The notes beneath the pieces were generated by a model. That model saw only the letters and a program-made list of their open reading frames with translations. It made no database searches and was not told the DNA's origin. Positions 63,227 to 64,000 of a DNA stretch of 64,000 bases are shown piece by piece (the stretch's first letter is position 1; each line of letters starts with the position of its first letter). Origin of the DNA: CAVRUD01 sp963849635 (lineage in GTDB: Bacteria > Chloroflexota > Chloroflexia > Thermomicrobiales > UBA6265); contig CAWKIA010000023.1 of assembly GCA_963849635.1 (NCBI GenBank), positions 186,001 through 250,000 of the forward strand. Direction: 5' to 3'. Position numbers and translations under genes: made by a program.

Positions 63227-64000
63227 ATGGCCCTCGCCTTCTCCGACCTCGACGCAATCCATTCCCAGAATCCCGTCGCCGGCGCCAAGCGTCTGATCAA
63301 CTGCGAGACGGTCGACGTCAACCAGCTCATGCCCCTCAAGTACGAGTGGGCCTGGGAGCACTACCTCAACGGCTGCGCCAACCACTGGATGCCGAACGAG
63401 GTGCCGATGGGCGCCGACATCGCCCTGTGGAAAGGCAACAGCCTCACCCCGGATGAGCGCCTGGTGGTCATGCGCAACCTCGGCTTCTTCGCCACCGCCG
63501 AGAGCCTCGTCGCCAACAACCTCACCCTCGCCATCTTCCGCCACGTCACCAACGCCGAGTGCCGTCAGTACCTCCTCCGTCAGGCCTTCGAGGAGGCGAT
63601 CCACACCCACACCTTCCATTACATCGTCGAAAGCCTGGGTCTGGACGAGGATGAGGTCTTCACGATGTACCACTCGATCCCGGCCATCGCCGCCAAAGAC
63701 GAGCTGGAGTTGCAACTTACGTCCGATCTCCTCCGCCCGGATTTCACGACCGCCACCTTCGAAGGCGCCCAGTCCTTCCTCGAAAACCTCGTCGGCTACT
63801 ACGTGATCATGGAGGGCATCTTCTTCTACGCCGGCTTCGCCATGATCCTCTCCTTCCACCGCCAGAACCGCCTCACCGGCATTGGCGAGCAGTTCCAGTA
63901 CATCCTCCGCGACGAGACGATCCACCTCAACTTCGGTATCGACCTGATCAACGGCATCGTCGCCGAGAACCCCGACCTCTGGACTCCCGAGTTCCGTGAG
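63227..64000 (+). CDS. nrdB: Ribonucleoside-diphosphate reductase, beta subunit, with Phe at the radical-Tyr position (cut by window end)
   Basis: First 258 residues of the metal-radical subunit. Ligand motifs: Glu92 in FFATAESLVANN, Glu123 and His126 in QAFEEAIHTHTFHYI, Glu in YYVIMEGIFFYAGF, and Glu/His in ILRDETIHLNFG. In class Ia/Ib the E-x-x-H is followed four residues later by the radical Tyr (E. coli Tyr122); here that residue is Phe130. This is the defining change of class Ic enzymes, as in Chlamydia, which use a Mn/Fe cofactor in place of a tyrosyl radical. GGAGG precedes the ATG at 63227. Co-transcribed with nrdA across a family C repeat. Confidence 0.92.
   Translation, partial: MALAFSDLDAIHSQNPVAGAKRLINCETVDVNQLMPLKYEWAWEHYLNGCANHWMPNEVPMGADIALWKGNSLTPDERLVVMRNLGFFATAESLVANNLTLAIFRHVTNAECRQYLLRQAFEEAIHTHTFHYIVESLGLDEDEVFTMYHSIPAIAAKDELELQLTSDLLRPDFTTATFEGAQSFLENLVGYYVIMEGIFFYAGFAMILSFHRQNRLTGIGEQFQYILRDETIHLNFGIDLINGIVAENPDLWTPEFRE

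Overview
The window is a high-GC bacterial chromosome segment. Its gene content points to Chloroflexota, most likely a Thermomicrobia-like lineage: F420/deazaflavin-type reductases, many Tat-exported proteins, a MalT-like LuxR ATPase regulator, a B12 riboswitch over a class I ribonucleotide reductase, and palindromic intergenic repeats. The taxonomic placement is inference. No rRNA, tRNA, CRISPR array or transposase was seen.

Layout. 1-4.7 kb: 5' end of a fused urease gamma-beta gene (minus strand), two small unknown genes closed by a strong terminator, a frameshifted nucleotidyltransferase-like gene, a frameshifted exported protein, a diverged 290-bp tandem non-coding duplication, and a Cys-rich Tat protein. 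5.0-16.4 kb: minus-strand accessory enzymes (deazaflavin nitroreductase, Rieske protein, BNR-repeat protein, VOC proteins, MFS exporter, FMN reductase/arylamine N-acetyltransferase pair, S9 peptidase, flavin/F420 oxidoreductases). 16.5-27.3 kb: plus-strand SufR-like regulator, two Tat-exported Fe/Mn superoxide dismutases flanking an ECF sigma factor and a membrane protein, an MFS transporter, a serine hydrolase, an M81 peptidase and a DNA-3-methyladenine glycosylase. 28.0-35.6 kb: one giant Gly/Asp-rich repeat protein with signal peptide, seven macro-repeats of about 975 bp, a Ser/Pro stalk and an LPDTG sorting signal. 35.7-44.5 kb: minus-strand catabolic cluster (GntR regulator, peptide-type ABC binding protein and two permeases, two Gfo/Idh dehydrogenases, FAH-family hydrolase, GrpB protein). 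44.7-51.5 kb: VOC and reductase genes, a CGNR regulator, a secreted alpha/beta hydrolase, a Gfo/Idh dehydrogenase, an aldo/keto reductase and a toxin-antitoxin-like pair. 51.8-59.4 kb: LuxR-type regulator, then DUF1326, DUF2182, cupin and bicovalent-FAD oxidoreductase genes. Two of these intergenic regions share an identical 20-nt palindromic site. 59.6-64.0 kb: NrdR boxes, cobalamin riboswitch, nrdA, nrdB (nrdB cut by the window end).

Three themes cut across the window. (1) About 24 apparent frameshifts in at least a dozen genes, most of them equal to one extra base, with domains and catalytic residues intact on both sides. This fits uncorrected sequencing indels better than decay. (2) Several families of palindromic intergenic repeats: about 145-bp inverted-repeat elements, short GTCCCC-linked hairpin arrays and heptamer arrays. 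Their hairpin arms differ between copies but stay complementary. One copy is interrupted by a 122-bp MITE-like insertion with a 5-bp target duplication. (3) The ribonucleotide reductase operon appears to be controlled by NrdR and by cobalamin, and its NrdB has Phe where the radical Tyr is normally found.
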